A DNA stretch of 64,000 nt from Rothia sp035916755 (GTDB lineage Bacteria; Actinomycetota; Actinomycetes; Actinomycetales; Micrococcaceae): contig NZ_JAYWIX010000004.1 in NCBI RefSeq assembly GCF_035916755.1, positions 186,001-250,000 of the forward strand, written 5' to 3'. A program made the translations under genes and the position numbers. This document shows, piece by piece, positions 17,005-25,311 of the stretch. The notes under the pieces were generated by a model that saw only the letters and a list, made by a program, of their open reading frames with translations, had not been told where the DNA came from and searched no databases. Position 1 is the stretch's first letter. Every line of letters begins with the position of its first letter.

Positions 17005-17071
17005 CGAATGTGACTCATCTTCCCGAAAGGACGTTTAAACAACACCCGCTCGGGAAAATAAGTCGCATTCG
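17005..17071. repeat. 67-bp palindromic element, copy 2
   Basis: Outer arms CGAATGTGAC (17005-17014) and GTCGCATTCG (17062-17071), with inner arms CTTCCCGAAAGGACGTTT / AACACCCGCTCGGGAA. Read on the minus strand it matches copy 1 (15836-15902) base for base for about 54 of 67 positions, with no length difference. It lies 163 bp upstream of pxpBC. Confidence 0.75.
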
Positions 17072-17129
17072 CCAGAGAGAACAGCCACAAGGCGGCGCAG
17101 CTTGCGTGGGCGGCGCCACATCTGCCAGA

Positions 17130-17142
17130 ATTGTTGAACAAT
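17130..17142. promoter_or_regulatory. Candidate GntR operator ATTGTTGAACAAT upstream of pxpBC
   Basis: Six-base inverted arms ATTGTT/AACAAT around a central G, 92 bp upstream of the pxpBC ATG. The identical 13-mer lies at 25312-25324 upstream of the NRAMP-like transporter gene. The FCD-type GntR regulator gene lies between the two (23212-23928). Confidence 0.6.
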
Positions 17143-17233
17143 CCTAGGAGAGGCGGCGTGGGCCGAGTCCCAGTGCGATAACGCACAGCCCACCGCTCCA
17201 TCTTCACCGCAGAAGCTAGTAGAGAGAGGCGCC

Positions 17234-18970
17234 ATGGCCACCGCACCGATACCCGGCAGGCTCACCACTAACGGGCGCGCAGCCGACATCTACACGGTCA
17301 AGCCCTTCGGCCTACTAGCCGTTATGGTTGACTGCCGAACCCTCGAAAACGCCCTGCACCTGCACGGGCACCTGCAGCAAAACCCTGCCGCAGGACAGAC
17401 CGAACTGGTCCCGGCGGCCCAGACTGTGCTCGTCCGCTTTGCTACTGCCGATCAGGCCGCCGCCTTTCTTGCGGCGCCCAACCTTCCACAGGCATCCGGC
17501 GATGTGCGCACGCACGGGCGCACCGTGACCATTCCGGTCGTTTACGATAGCCAGGATCTTGTGGACGTCGCCGCCCACCTGGGTATGAGCGAGCAGGCAG
17601 TCATCTACGCCCACACGACCGGCCACTGGTCGGTTGCTTTTGCGGGCTTCGCCCCAGGCTTCTTCTACCTGCACCGGCACGATAATGTGCTGGACGTTCC
17701 GCGTCGCCCCACCCCGCGCACCTCGGTTCCTGCCGGGGCGGTTGGTCTGGCCGGTGATTTTTCGGGCATCTACCCGCGTACCTCCCCCGGCGGTTGGCAG
17801 CTCATTGGCCGCACGAACGCCCCCCTCTGGGACCTCAGTCAAAATCCGCCCGCCCTGCTTGAGCCCGGTATGCAGGTGCAGTTCGAGGCGGTACGCGAGC
17901 TGATTACAACAGGTCAAGCAAGGGTTCAGGACGACCCCACCCACCCCGCCGAGGACGAGCGGGGGCCTGCCCGCCCCGTACTTGAAGTGAAAGTTCCCGG
18001 GCTACAGACTCTCTTCCAGGATTCTGGCCGGGCTGGCCTGACCCACTGGGGTGTCTCTCCTTCCGGCCCGGCTGACCGGGAAGCGGCGGCAGAAGCTAAC
18101 CGTTTGGTCGGTAATTCTGCGGGTGCAACTGTTCTTGAGAACCTGGCTGGCGGGCTGAAAGTAACCGCCCTGGCCGATATTGAGCTGGCCCTGACCGGGG
18201 CAGATACCCCGGCTCAGATTACCGAGGACGCCAGCGGGCAGGCCTCTGAACCTGGGCAGGGCGAGGCTCGGGCGACAGGCACTCCTCTGGTCGTTCGCCC
18301 CTACATTCCCTTTGCCCTGAAGGCCGGGCAGACCCTAACCCTGGGGGCGCCCACACGCGGTCTGCGCACCTATCTAGCGATGCGCGGAGGGTTTTCCGCT
18401 AGAACCGAGGCCGCGAGTGCCTCCCACGACACCCTGGCCGGGCTGGGCCCGAAGCCCCTGGCTCCCGGCGACCGTCTGGTGCGGGCCCGGGCCAGCTCGG
18501 CCGTCGTTGCCCACCCGGCGCCCGTCCTGCCGCTGCCGGATCCGGGCGCAGTGCTGGAGGTCCGCGTCCTGCCCGGCCCCCGCGACGACTGGTTTACTCC
18601 CGAATCCCTGGGCCGTTTCACTGAAGTGACCTGGGAGGTCTCCCAGTCCAGTGATCGCATTGGGGTCAGGCTCCTGTTGGCAGCTACCCCAGCCGACGCC
18701 GACACGAACGCCCAACCTACCGACGTCCTCACCCGGGCCGTGACCCGGGAGCTACCCAGCGAGGGCATGGTGGCCGGGGCAGTCCAGGTGCCGCCGAGCG
18801 GTGAGCCCGTGGTCTTCCTGGCCGATCACCCGGTCACCGGCGGCTACCCCGTGATTGCCACGGTGCACCCGGCTGACCTGCGCCTGCTAGCCCAGGCTCC
18901 GCCCGGAACCCAGTTAAGATTCACCCTGCTAACCGACACCCAAACCGTCCCTACCCCGACCGAAAAGTGA
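17234..18970 (+). CDS. pxpBC: Fused 5-oxoprolinase subunits B and C (KipI-KipA fusion)
   Basis: 578 residues joining two proteins that are separate in Bacillus subtilis. Residues ~10-225 are PxpB/KipI-like: SVAFAGFAPGFFYL, VPRRPTPRTSVPAGAVGLAG, GIYPRTSPGGWQLIG. Residues ~250-570 are PxpC/KipA-like: LEVKVPGLQTLFQDSGRAGL, GVSPSGPADREAAAEANRLVGN, LRTYLAMRGGF, DRIGVRLL, SEGMVAGAVQVPPSGEPVVFL, HPVTGGYPVIA. Together with PxpA these open 5-oxoproline using ATP. The ATG at 17234 lies ten bases after GAGAGAGG. The stop overlaps the next gene by 4 bp. The upstream region carries the 13-bp operator at 17130. Confidence 0.92.
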   Translation: MATAPIPGRLTTNGRAADIYTVKPFGLLAVMVDCRTLENALHLHGHLQQNPAAGQTELVPAAQTVLVRFATADQAAAFLAAPNLPQASGDVRTHGRTVTIPVVYDSQDLVDVAAHLGMSEQAVIYAHTTGHWSVAFAGFAPGFFYLHRHDNVLDVPRRPTPRTSVPAGAVGLAGDFSGIYPRTSPGGWQLIGRTNAPLWDLSQNPPALLEPGMQVQFEAVRELITTGQARVQDDPTHPAEDERGPARPVLEVKVPGLQTLFQDSGRAGLTHWGVSPSGPADREAAAEANRLVGNSAGATVLENLAGGLKVTALADIELALTGADTPAQITEDASGQASEPGQGEARATGTPLVVRPYIPFALKAGQTLTLGAPTRGLRTYLAMRGGFSARTEAASASHDTLAGLGPKPLAPGDRLVRARASSAVVAHPAPVLPLPDPGAVLEVRVLPGPRDDWFTPESLGRFTEVTWEVSQSSDRIGVRLLLAATPADADTNAQPTDVLTRAVTRELPSEGMVAGAVQVPPSGEPVVFLADHPVTGGYPVIATVHPADLRLLAQAPPGTQLRFTLLTDTQTVPTPTEK

Positions 18971-20784
18971 GCCCCCGCATGCGTAAAGTTCTCGTTGCTA
19001 ACCGTGGCGAAATTGCCGTCCGTATTATTGGCGCCTGCGCCGCCCAGGGGATCGCGTCGGTGGCGGTCTACGCCGATTCTGACGCCGAGGCCCTGCACAC
19101 CGCCCTGGCCGATGAGGCCTACGCCCTGGAGGGCACCGGCCCTGCCGAAACCTACCTGGATATTGAGAAAGTACTGGCCATTGCGGTGGCCTCGGGGGCT
19201 ACCGACGTCCACCCCGGCTACGGTTTTTTGGCAGAGAATGCTGATTTTGCCCGGGCCGTGATGGCCGCCGGGCTGACCTGGATCGGCCCTGCCCCCGAGA
19301 CCATTGAAGCCCTGGGCGACAAAGTCAAGGCCCGTGAGCTGGCCCAGTCGGTGGGTGCCCCGCTGGCGCCCGGGTCGGACGGTCCCGTAGCCTCCCCCGA
19401 GGAGGCTCGCGCCTTTGCCCAGGAGCACGGCCTGCCCTCTATTATCAAGGCCGCCCACGGCGGCGGCGGGCGCGGTATGCGCATCGTGCGGGAGCTGGGC
19501 GAGGTTGAGGACGCCTTCGTCTCGGCTTCGCGCGAGGCGGTAGCTGCTTTCGGTAACGGGGAGTGCTTCATTGAGCGCTTCCTAGAGAAGCCCCGCCATG
19601 TGGAGGCCCAGGTGGCTGCGGATTCCCACGGGAATGTGGTGGTGGTTGGCACCCGTGACTGCTCCCTGCAGCGTCGTAACCAGAAGCTGGTGGAGGAGGC
19701 CCCTGCCCCCTTCCTGACCGCTGATCAGCGGGAGCAGATTGAGAGGTCGTCCGCTGAGATTTTCCGGGCCGCCGGGTATGTGGGTGTGGGTACCGCCGAG
19801 TTCATGGTGGCCCTCGACGATACCATTTCCTTCCTAGAAGTCAATACCCGCATTCAGGTAGAGCACCCGGTCACCGAGGAGGTCACCGGCGTTGACCTGG
19901 TGGCCCTGCAGCTCGACATTGCGGCGGGCAAGCCCCTGCCCTTTACCGAGACTCCTGAGCCTGTTGGTCATGCCTTTGAGTTCCGTATCAATGCCGAGGA
20001 CCCGGCCCGGGGCTTCCTGCCTGCTGCCGGCCGCATTGAGTCCATCACTGTACCCTCTGGCCCCGGGATTCGCTGGGATGCCGGGGTGCGCCCCGGTTCG
20101 GTGGTCAGCGGCGAGTTCGATTCCATGCTGGCCAAGCTGATTGTCACCGGCCCCACCCGCGAGGTAGCCCTGCACCGGGCCCGCTTCGCCCTGGCCCAGA
20201 TGGACATCGACGGGGTGGCGACCGTGCTGCCCTTTGACCGGCAGGTGCTTGAGGTCCCGGCCTTTACCGCCGAGAGCAGCGACTTTGGGGTTTATACCAC
20301 CTGGATTGAGGATGTCTTCCTCCCCTCCCTCGCTCAGGGTGAGGACGCCCCCGCCGAGCTTTCTGGCACCGGGGCTGGGAGCGGGGTGCAGGCGTCCTAC
20401 CGTCAACCCCTACTGCCGGTGGGTGCCAGTGTATTCCCGGGCACCGGCGTCACCCGCTTCACCCTGGAAATTGATGGCACCCCGCATCGGGTGGGTCTGC
20501 CCGATTCGGTGTTTGCTTCATTGGGTTCCGGTGCGGACGCCGCCACCCCCGCCAGCAGGCAGGGGCAGGCAGGTACCGGGCAGGTGCTGGCACCCATGGG
20601 TGGGGCCCTGCTTAAGTACACCGTTGCCGTGGGCGATGAGGTAGCCGCCGGGGATCAGGTGGCTCTGCTAGAAGCTATGAAGACCGAGGTACCGGTTCAT
20701 ACTGACTCCACTGGCACAGTCTCTGCCCTGCTGGTGGAGCCGGGTGAGCGGGTGACTGCTGGGCAGTTGCTGGTAGCTTTCTAA
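18967..20784 (+). CDS. Biotin carboxylase fused to a biotin carboxyl carrier domain
   Basis: About 601-605 residues; GTG 18967 overlaps the pxpBC stop, while ATG 18979 (MRKVLVANRGEIAVR) is the conventional start. Biotin carboxylase motifs are HPGYGFLAENADFA, the ATP-grasp glycine loop AAHGGGGRGMRIV, RDCSLQRRNQKLVEEAP, EFMVALDDTISFLEVNTRIQVEHPVTE (region) and EFRINAEDP. After a variable linker, the C-terminal ~75 residues are a BCCP domain with APMGGALLKY and the biotinylation site EAMKTE. It carboxylates its own biotin from bicarbonate and ATP. No carboxyltransferase gene is in the window, yet such genes often accompany pxp operons; a role there is likely but not understood. Confidence 0.9.
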   Translation: MSPRMRKVLVANRGEIAVRIIGACAAQGIASVAVYADSDAEALHTALADEAYALEGTGPAETYLDIEKVLAIAVASGATDVHPGYGFLAENADFARAVMAAGLTWIGPAPETIEALGDKVKARELAQSVGAPLAPGSDGPVASPEEARAFAQEHGLPSIIKAAHGGGGRGMRIVRELGEVEDAFVSASREAVAAFGNGECFIERFLEKPRHVEAQVAADSHGNVVVVGTRDCSLQRRNQKLVEEAPAPFLTADQREQIERSSAEIFRAAGYVGVGTAEFMVALDDTISFLEVNTRIQVEHPVTEEVTGVDLVALQLDIAAGKPLPFTETPEPVGHAFEFRINAEDPARGFLPAAGRIESITVPSGPGIRWDAGVRPGSVVSGEFDSMLAKLIVTGPTREVALHRARFALAQMDIDGVATVLPFDRQVLEVPAFTAESSDFGVYTTWIEDVFLPSLAQGEDAPAELSGTGAGSGVQASYRQPLLPVGASVFPGTGVTRFTLEIDGTPHRVGLPDSVFASLGSGADAATPASRQGQAGTGQVLAPMGGALLKYTVAVGDEVAAGDQVALLEAMKTEVPVHTDSTGTVSALLVEPGERVTAGQLLVAF

Positions 20785-20795
20785 GCCTCCTCCAT

Positions 20796-20998
20796 AGTAG
20801 AACCTGTGCCCGCCCTCGCCCACAACTCCAGAGCTGGCTGTCTGGGGTTATAAAGCTACGGGTAAGGACGATTATCTGGAGTTCATCGAACTACGCGGTG
20901 AGCAGATGATGCGCGATAACAAGGCGCTGAACAATAAGGCGAAAAATGAGATAGCTGCCCCGCTTGATTATGTGGAGCGGAAACGCGCCTCAGCCTAA
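20796..20998 (+). pseudogene. Start-less coding remnant
   Basis: From about 20826 one plus frame reads PELAVWGYKATGKDDYLEFI, ELRGEQMMRDNKALNNKAKN, EIAAPLDYVERKRASA, then stops at 20998. The composition is protein-like (charged, amphipathic), but stops at 20793-20798 precede it and there is no ATG or GTG with a ribosome site before it. It looks like the 3' end of a lost gene at the left border of the low-GC ImmA island. I do not recognise the family. Confidence 0.4.
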
Positions 20999-21107
20999 AT
21001 CTGCAGAACCTCGTAACTAGAAAGCACCCTCCACGCACGGGTAGCCTTCTAGCCACAGCCTACCCCCATTCCTCATTAAAGAATACGAGGGGAGTAATAA
21101 AATAAAA

Positions 21108-22199
21108 CTAGTTAACGACAGAAAGATGCGGCCTCGATTCTTCAATCCCCAAAATGTTTCTAATCACACGAGTTTTCAATTGAAGAACATCAGCTATGTC
21201 AGAGATAGAATATTCATCCTCGAGAATACTAAACGCCTTTTTCAAAGATCGAGGCCTCTCTCCTTGAAAAAGACTGCTGGGTGGATATGATATCATTCCG
21301 TCTTTTTTCATAGTATTCACAGACATAAAACCTCTTCTTGTGGACTGCTCAGAGGAAACACCCAATTCCTTAGACCTATACAATATAGCTTCTGCAGAGA
21401 CTCCCCACCTCTGAGAAAGCTGAAGAACTTTCTTCATGCTTATACGAGATGGCAGCTCGTGGATTACATGAGATTTGGGCATAAGAAATTCTGCAGCAAA
21501 TCTATCTGCTTCATTCTCCTGAATTCTATCACCAGGAATAACCTCTCCATGCATTACGAGATGTCCAATTTCATGGGCAGTTGTAAATCTCTGAACATAA
21601 ACATTGTCGGTCCTTCCCTTGTTAATCGAGATAATCGGCTTCCCTCCCAGCCAAACAGAGAAAGCGCCAATCTTATCCGCTTCTGGGATTTCTAGAATAG
21701 AGACAAAACCCCCATTAGTTTCAAATAAGTTGATTAGATTCTTAACAGGACCAGGCTTCACACCCCAGAAATCTCTTAGTTTTCTTGCAGATTCTTCAGG
21801 TGAGCTACCCTCAACAGGAAACCTGGGTACATTCAATATTGGGAAATCTATCTCAGACTCAAAAAAGTTTATAAGCTCCCTCAGCCATTCAATATAGGAT
21901 TGAGCTTTTTTCCTGTCACGAACAGAAGTGGACCTCAGGCTCCTAAAATGAACACCATTTTCAGAAGACCTGAAAACAGGGCGCCCTAGATAGAAGTAGT
22001 CCCTTTGGACACCTAATGCATGAGAAATATTCAATATATTATCACCTGTTGGAGCAATGATTCCAGATTCAAACTGCGTTATAGCAGATGGACTAAGAGA
22101 AACTTTTTCCGCTAAGTTTTTTTTAGTCATTCCTACAGCATCCCTAGCTTGGGTTAAACGAGCTGGGTCGAACATAAAAGATTGATCATTATTCATCAT
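21108..22199 (-). CDS. XRE helix-turn-helix/ImmA-IrrE metallopeptidase fusion
   Basis: 363 residues. Residues ~13-67 are an XRE HTH (RLTQARDAVGMTKKNLAEKV, SPSAITQFESGIIAPT). Residues ~120-245 are an ImmA/IrrE zinc peptidase with HEIGHLVMH (209-217) and the downstream glutamate in NEADRFAAEFLMP (229-241). The C-terminus is helical (VLQLSQRWGVSAEAILYRSKEL and beyond). Family members cleave repressors or act as antitoxins or phage-defence sensors. GC is far below the chromosome, indicating recent transfer. It is the second gene of a two-gene operon; its ATG overlaps the stop of the upstream gene by 4 bp. The function of the pair is unproven; toxin-antitoxin or anti-phage activity are the leading options. 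Confidence 0.85.
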   Translation of the reverse strand: MMNNDQSFMFDPARLTQARDAVGMTKKNLAEKVSLSPSAITQFESGIIAPTGDNILNISHALGVQRDYFYLGRPVFRSSENGVHFRSLRSTSVRDRKKAQSYIEWLRELINFFESEIDFPILNVPRFPVEGSSPEESARKLRDFWGVKPGPVKNLINLFETNGGFVSILEIPEADKIGAFSVWLGGKPIISINKGRTDNVYVQRFTTAHEIGHLVMHGEVIPGDRIQENEADRFAAEFLMPKSHVIHELPSRISMKKVLQLSQRWGVSAEAILYRSKELGVSSEQSTRRGFMSVNTMKKDGMISYPPSSLFQGERPRSLKKAFSILEDEYSISDIADVLQLKTRVIRNILGIEESRPHLSVVN

Positions 22200-22888
22200 T
22201 CAGCATTCTTTTTATTTTTGGATTTACGCCTAACAGGAACATCGACAGCTTCGGTATCAGCGAATGAAGCATCAGGATCCCAAACAGACTCTCTTTTGCC
22301 ATTCTCAATAATTATTTCCCGTTGATTCAACATATAAACAAATTTACCAGAAGACAACAGCTCTGCTTCTCCCCATATAATTTTATGGATTGACTTTGGG
22401 TTGCTGGCGAATGCAACAATTACAACTCGATACTGACTAAAAATCTCATCACTGAAGATAAACTCATCTTCAGAGAGCTCACCTTCAGAGAGCTCACCTT
22501 CAAAACCTATCGGCAACTGCAATTGTGAAGGCTGACGTTCAGCACTGAAGAGCTTAACTCTCGCATCCGACTTAGCAAACGGCCTATCCCCAGGGTCCAC
22601 ACCCTGCCTATCCGAGAAACGCCAAGGGAAAATGAGATAAGGACCAATTGCGATTAGAGAATATCCAGCATTAGGTAATCTCACGACCGTCACATTGGAT
22701 CGCCTCTTCGCAACCCCTAAAAACTCCTGAAGAACCTTACTCCATATCTGACCATAAACACGGCCCCCCATCATCCCCGACACCTCTTGCGCTGCAGACA
22801 TATCTTCATGGGCACTCTGAATACACGCCGAAAAGTCAGGCTCATACCCCGCCAAGTATTGGTGCCAATCCCCTTTTGAAAGCTCCAT
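22196..22888 (-). CDS. Unknown protein paired with the ImmA/IrrE fusion
   Basis: About 230 residues from the ATG at 22888 (MELSKGDWHQYLAG), chosen because AAGGAA lies seven bases upstream; a GTG at 22903 overlaps that site. No family is recognised. Features seen: a helical N-terminus, the segment RLPNAGYSLIAIGPYLIFPWRF, an acidic repeat GELSEGELSEDEF produced by an exact 15-bp tandem duplication, then YRVVIVAFASNPKSIHKIIWG and a lysine-rich tail (RRKSKNKKNAE). It is soluble and low GC. It is first in an operon with the XRE-ImmA gene, overlapping by 4 bp, so the products probably act together. Confidence 0.7.
   Translation of the reverse strand: MELSKGDWHQYLAGYEPDFSACIQSAHEDMSAAQEVSGMMGGRVYGQIWSKVLQEFLGVAKRRSNVTVVRLPNAGYSLIAIGPYLIFPWRFSDRQGVDPGDRPFAKSDARVKLFSAERQPSQLQLPIGFEGELSEGELSEDEFIFSDEIFSQYRVVIVAFASNPKSIHKIIWGEAELLSSGKFVYMLNQREIIIENGKRESVWDPDASFADTEAVDVPVRRKSKNKKNAE
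22469..22498. repeat. Exact 15-bp tandem duplication inside the ImmA-partner gene
   Basis: TTCAGAGAGCTCACC occurs at 22469-22483 and again at 22484-22498. It is in frame and adds five residues (GELSE). It is probably a replication-slippage product and may vary between strains. Confidence 0.8.
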
Positions 22889-23211
22889 ACTTACTTCCTT
22901 CACGTTAAAATATCGACTTCACTTAATTCTGGCACAGAAAAGATGCACTTTTCAAGTGTAAAGGCACACCCCCACGGAATAAGGTTGCGCTACTCGCTCT
23001 GAGCCCTCTACCGGAGCATATGCAAAAGCTCGAAGTCATGGCCAAAAGGGCGAGTCTGTCACGGCCTGGCGGCCATTGGTGACCTTCTAGCACTGCTCCC
23101 TTATTCTTACTGTTGCCCAATTATCTGCCCTTGCTCTCAGCCACTGGCTTGAGCTGTGAGGGGCGGGTGCGGGGTCTTTTGGTGGCACCCTAGCGTCCTA
23201 AGATAGAAACC

Positions 23212-23928
23212 ATGAACCCTCTCACCACCACCCTAGAAGCTGTACCCTCCCTGGAGGACTTCCTCACAGACAGACCTGCCCATGCCCAGGCTACAGAGTG
23301 GGTGGCAGATGCCCTGCAGCAGGCTATGGACGCCGGGGCCCTGGTTCCCGGCTCTAAGCTGGCAGAGGAGCACCTAGCGGGCGTGCTAGACGTTTCCCGT
23401 AATACCCTGCGGCAGGCCTTCACCATCCTGGAAGGCCAAAACCTGGTAGAACGCATCCCCAATCGGGGTGTCTTTGTGGTGTCCCCTGCTGGTGAGCAGA
23501 TTCGGGAGATGTTTGTGGCGCGGTGGGCTATCCAGTCTGCCGCCATTGATTACACCCCGGCGGGGGCTATTGGGGATGCGCGGGCGGCCTTGGAGGACGC
23601 GCAGGCAGCCGAGGCACGCGGTTCAGTAGCCGGTATGGCGGGGGCTAATCAGGCCTTCCACCGGGCCCTGGTTGCAGCGGCAGGCTCTGAACGGCTGAAC
23701 AGGGCAATGGCCAGTGTGCTGGCAGAGATGCGTCTGCTTTTCTTTTCCCAGGTGACGGTGCCGGGTTTTCACGCCCCCTATGTGAAGCGGAATTGTGAGC
23801 TTTTAGAGCTGGTTGAGGCGGGCCAGCGGGAGCAGGCCCAGGCCTTTCTCTGGGCTTATTTGGAGGATTCTCGCGCCTATTTTATGCAGGGTGCACAGGG
23901 CCAGGCCGGGGGCCAGGTCACCCTTTAG
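23212..23928 (+). CDS. GntR/FadR (FCD) family transcriptional regulator
   Basis: 238 residues. Residues ~30-95 are the GntR winged helix: AMDAGALVPGSKLAEEHLAG, VLDVSRNTLRQAFTILEGQ, NLVERIPNRGVFV. Residues ~100-225 form an FCD-type ligand domain, with aspartate and histidine residues (NQAFHRALVAAAG; FHAPYVKRNCELLELV) typical of metal and carboxylate binding. It lies within the 5-oxoproline locus, upstream of a strong terminator. The duplicated operator ATTGTTGAACAAT before pxpBC and before the NRAMP-like gene fits the size of GntR sites, so it is the likely pxp regulator. In Bacillus the equivalent position is held by KipR, an IclR-type protein. Confidence 0.87.
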   Translation: MNPLTTTLEAVPSLEDFLTDRPAHAQATEWVADALQQAMDAGALVPGSKLAEEHLAGVLDVSRNTLRQAFTILEGQNLVERIPNRGVFVVSPAGEQIREMFVARWAIQSAAIDYTPAGAIGDARAALEDAQAAEARGSVAGMAGANQAFHRALVAAAGSERLNRAMASVLAEMRLLFFSQVTVPGFHAPYVKRNCELLELVEAGQREQAQAFLWAYLEDSRAYFMQGAQGQAGGQVTL

Positions 23929-23939
23929 CGTTCTCTTTA

Positions 23940-23984
23940 AAGGGCCAGGCCCCGGCAGTGTTTGCCGGGGCCTGGTTCTTTTTC
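23940..23984. terminator. Bidirectional terminator between GntR and NRAMP-like genes
   Basis: AGGGCCAGGCCCCGGCA pairs with TGCCGGGGCCTGGTTCT, followed by TTTTT on the plus strand and preceded by TTTAAAG. It serves the two convergent genes. Confidence 0.8.
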
Positions 23985-23999
23985 CGGGTTGGGGCCGGT

Positions 24000-25238
24000 T
24001 TAGGCACCGGCCCAGAGGGCGGCGATACCGCTGAGGGACTTGTAGCCCAGGTAGATGGTCAGCAGCCAGGAGACCCAGCCAAGAACGATCAGCCAGACGG
24101 GGTAGGCGTAGCCCTTGAGCAGGGTCTTGGCGCGGAAGGTTGCCACAAACAGCAGAACCGCAAAACCTACCGGCAGAATCAGACCGTTGACGGCACCTGC
24201 CACAATCAGCAGGGTGGCGGGGGCCTTACCCGCGGTGATGAAGACGATGGTTGAGACCACGATGAAGCCAATGGTTAGGGCGTTCTTGACGGTTACGGAA
24301 GTCTTAGCGGTGGTCAGGAAGGATACCGAGGTAAAGGCCGCGCCGATGACAGACGAGACGGCCGCACCCCAGAGAATCAGACCGAAGAGGCGGGTTCCGA
24401 TCTCACCTGCTGCGATGCCGAAGGCCTGACCGGCGATGGACTTGTCGGTATCGAGGGCTACGCCGGTAGCTACCACGCCCAGAATGGCAAGGAAGAGCAG
24501 GAAGCGCATCACGCCGGTGATGATAATGCCGGTAACAGATGAACGGGAGATGTCCTTGACGTACTCGGGACCGTGGATGCCGGCGTCCAGCATGCGGTGG
24601 GCACCGGCGTAGGTGATGTAGCCGCCCACGGTGCCGCCGACCAGGGTGGTGATGACGGTGAAGTTCACTTCACTGGGAATAACGGTGTTCTTGAGGGCCT
24701 CACCGACGGGCGGGTTAGAGACAATCGCGACGTAGAGGGTTGCCAGAATCATGACGGCACCGAGCACCACGACAATGCGGTCCAGGGCGACGCCCGCTCG
24801 CTTGGAAAGGAAAACGCCGATAGCGAGGACGGCGGTGACGATACCGCCGGTGGTGGCGTCCATACCGAGCATGGAGTTGAGCCCCAGACCGCCGCCTGCG
24901 ACGTTACCGACGTTGAAAACGAAGCCGCCGAGGGCTACCAGGATAGCGAGGAAGATGCCGAGGCCGGGAAGGACGGAGTTGGCAAGTTCCTGGGCTTTCA
25001 TACCGGAGACACCAATGACGCGCCAGACGTTGAGCTGCACGGCAATGTCGATGAGGATCGATACCAGAATCGCGAAGGCAAAAGCCGCGCCCATCTGGTA
25101 GGTGAACTGGCCGGTCTGGGTGATGAAGCCGGGGCCGATGGCGCTGGTGGCCATGAGGAAGAGGGAGCCGAGTAGGGCTGTGCGGCGCCCCTTGGCGGCC
25201 TGGTCTTTGGGGGTGATCAGGGCGTTTGTGTCTGCCAT
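24000..25238 (-). CDS. NRAMP-superfamily transporter of the YcsG type
   Basis: 412 residues from the ATG at 25238, with AGGAGA just upstream. About eleven helices. Helix 1 reads SAIGPGFITQTGQFT, where canonical NRAMP has the metal-binding DPGN; here the D and N are absent, so it is unlikely to carry Mn or Fe in the usual way. Other NRAMP-like parts are GVSGMKAQELANSVLPGLG and VGGYITYAGAHRML. In B. subtilis the NRAMP-like ycsG lies in the ycsF-kipI-kipA operon. The same association here supports uptake of 5-oxoproline or a related metabolite rather than metal, which is inference from context. The 13-bp operator lies 74 bp upstream. Confidence 0.82.
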   Translation of the reverse strand: MADTNALITPKDQAAKGRRTALLGSLFLMATSAIGPGFITQTGQFTYQMGAAFAFAILVSILIDIAVQLNVWRVIGVSGMKAQELANSVLPGLGIFLAILVALGGFVFNVGNVAGGGLGLNSMLGMDATTGGIVTAVLAIGVFLSKRAGVALDRIVVVLGAVMILATLYVAIVSNPPVGEALKNTVIPSEVNFTVITTLVGGTVGGYITYAGAHRMLDAGIHGPEYVKDISRSSVTGIIITGVMRFLLFLAILGVVATGVALDTDKSIAGQAFGIAAGEIGTRLFGLILWGAAVSSVIGAAFTSVSFLTTAKTSVTVKNALTIGFIVVSTIVFITAGKAPATLLIVAGAVNGLILPVGFAVLLFVATFRAKTLLKGYAYPVWLIVLGWVSWLLTIYLGYKSLSGIAALWAGA

Positions 25239-25311
25239 GTCTCTCCTTAGGGGTAGGAGCACGCGACGAGGCCGTCATAGTGCGTGCTAGGTCATAGACA
25301 TAGATTACACA

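Noticed and set aside
24573..25175. 200-codon plus-strand frame opposite the NRAMP-like gene
   Set aside because: Asp/Gly/Glu-rich antisense translation of membrane helices; no protein-like features.
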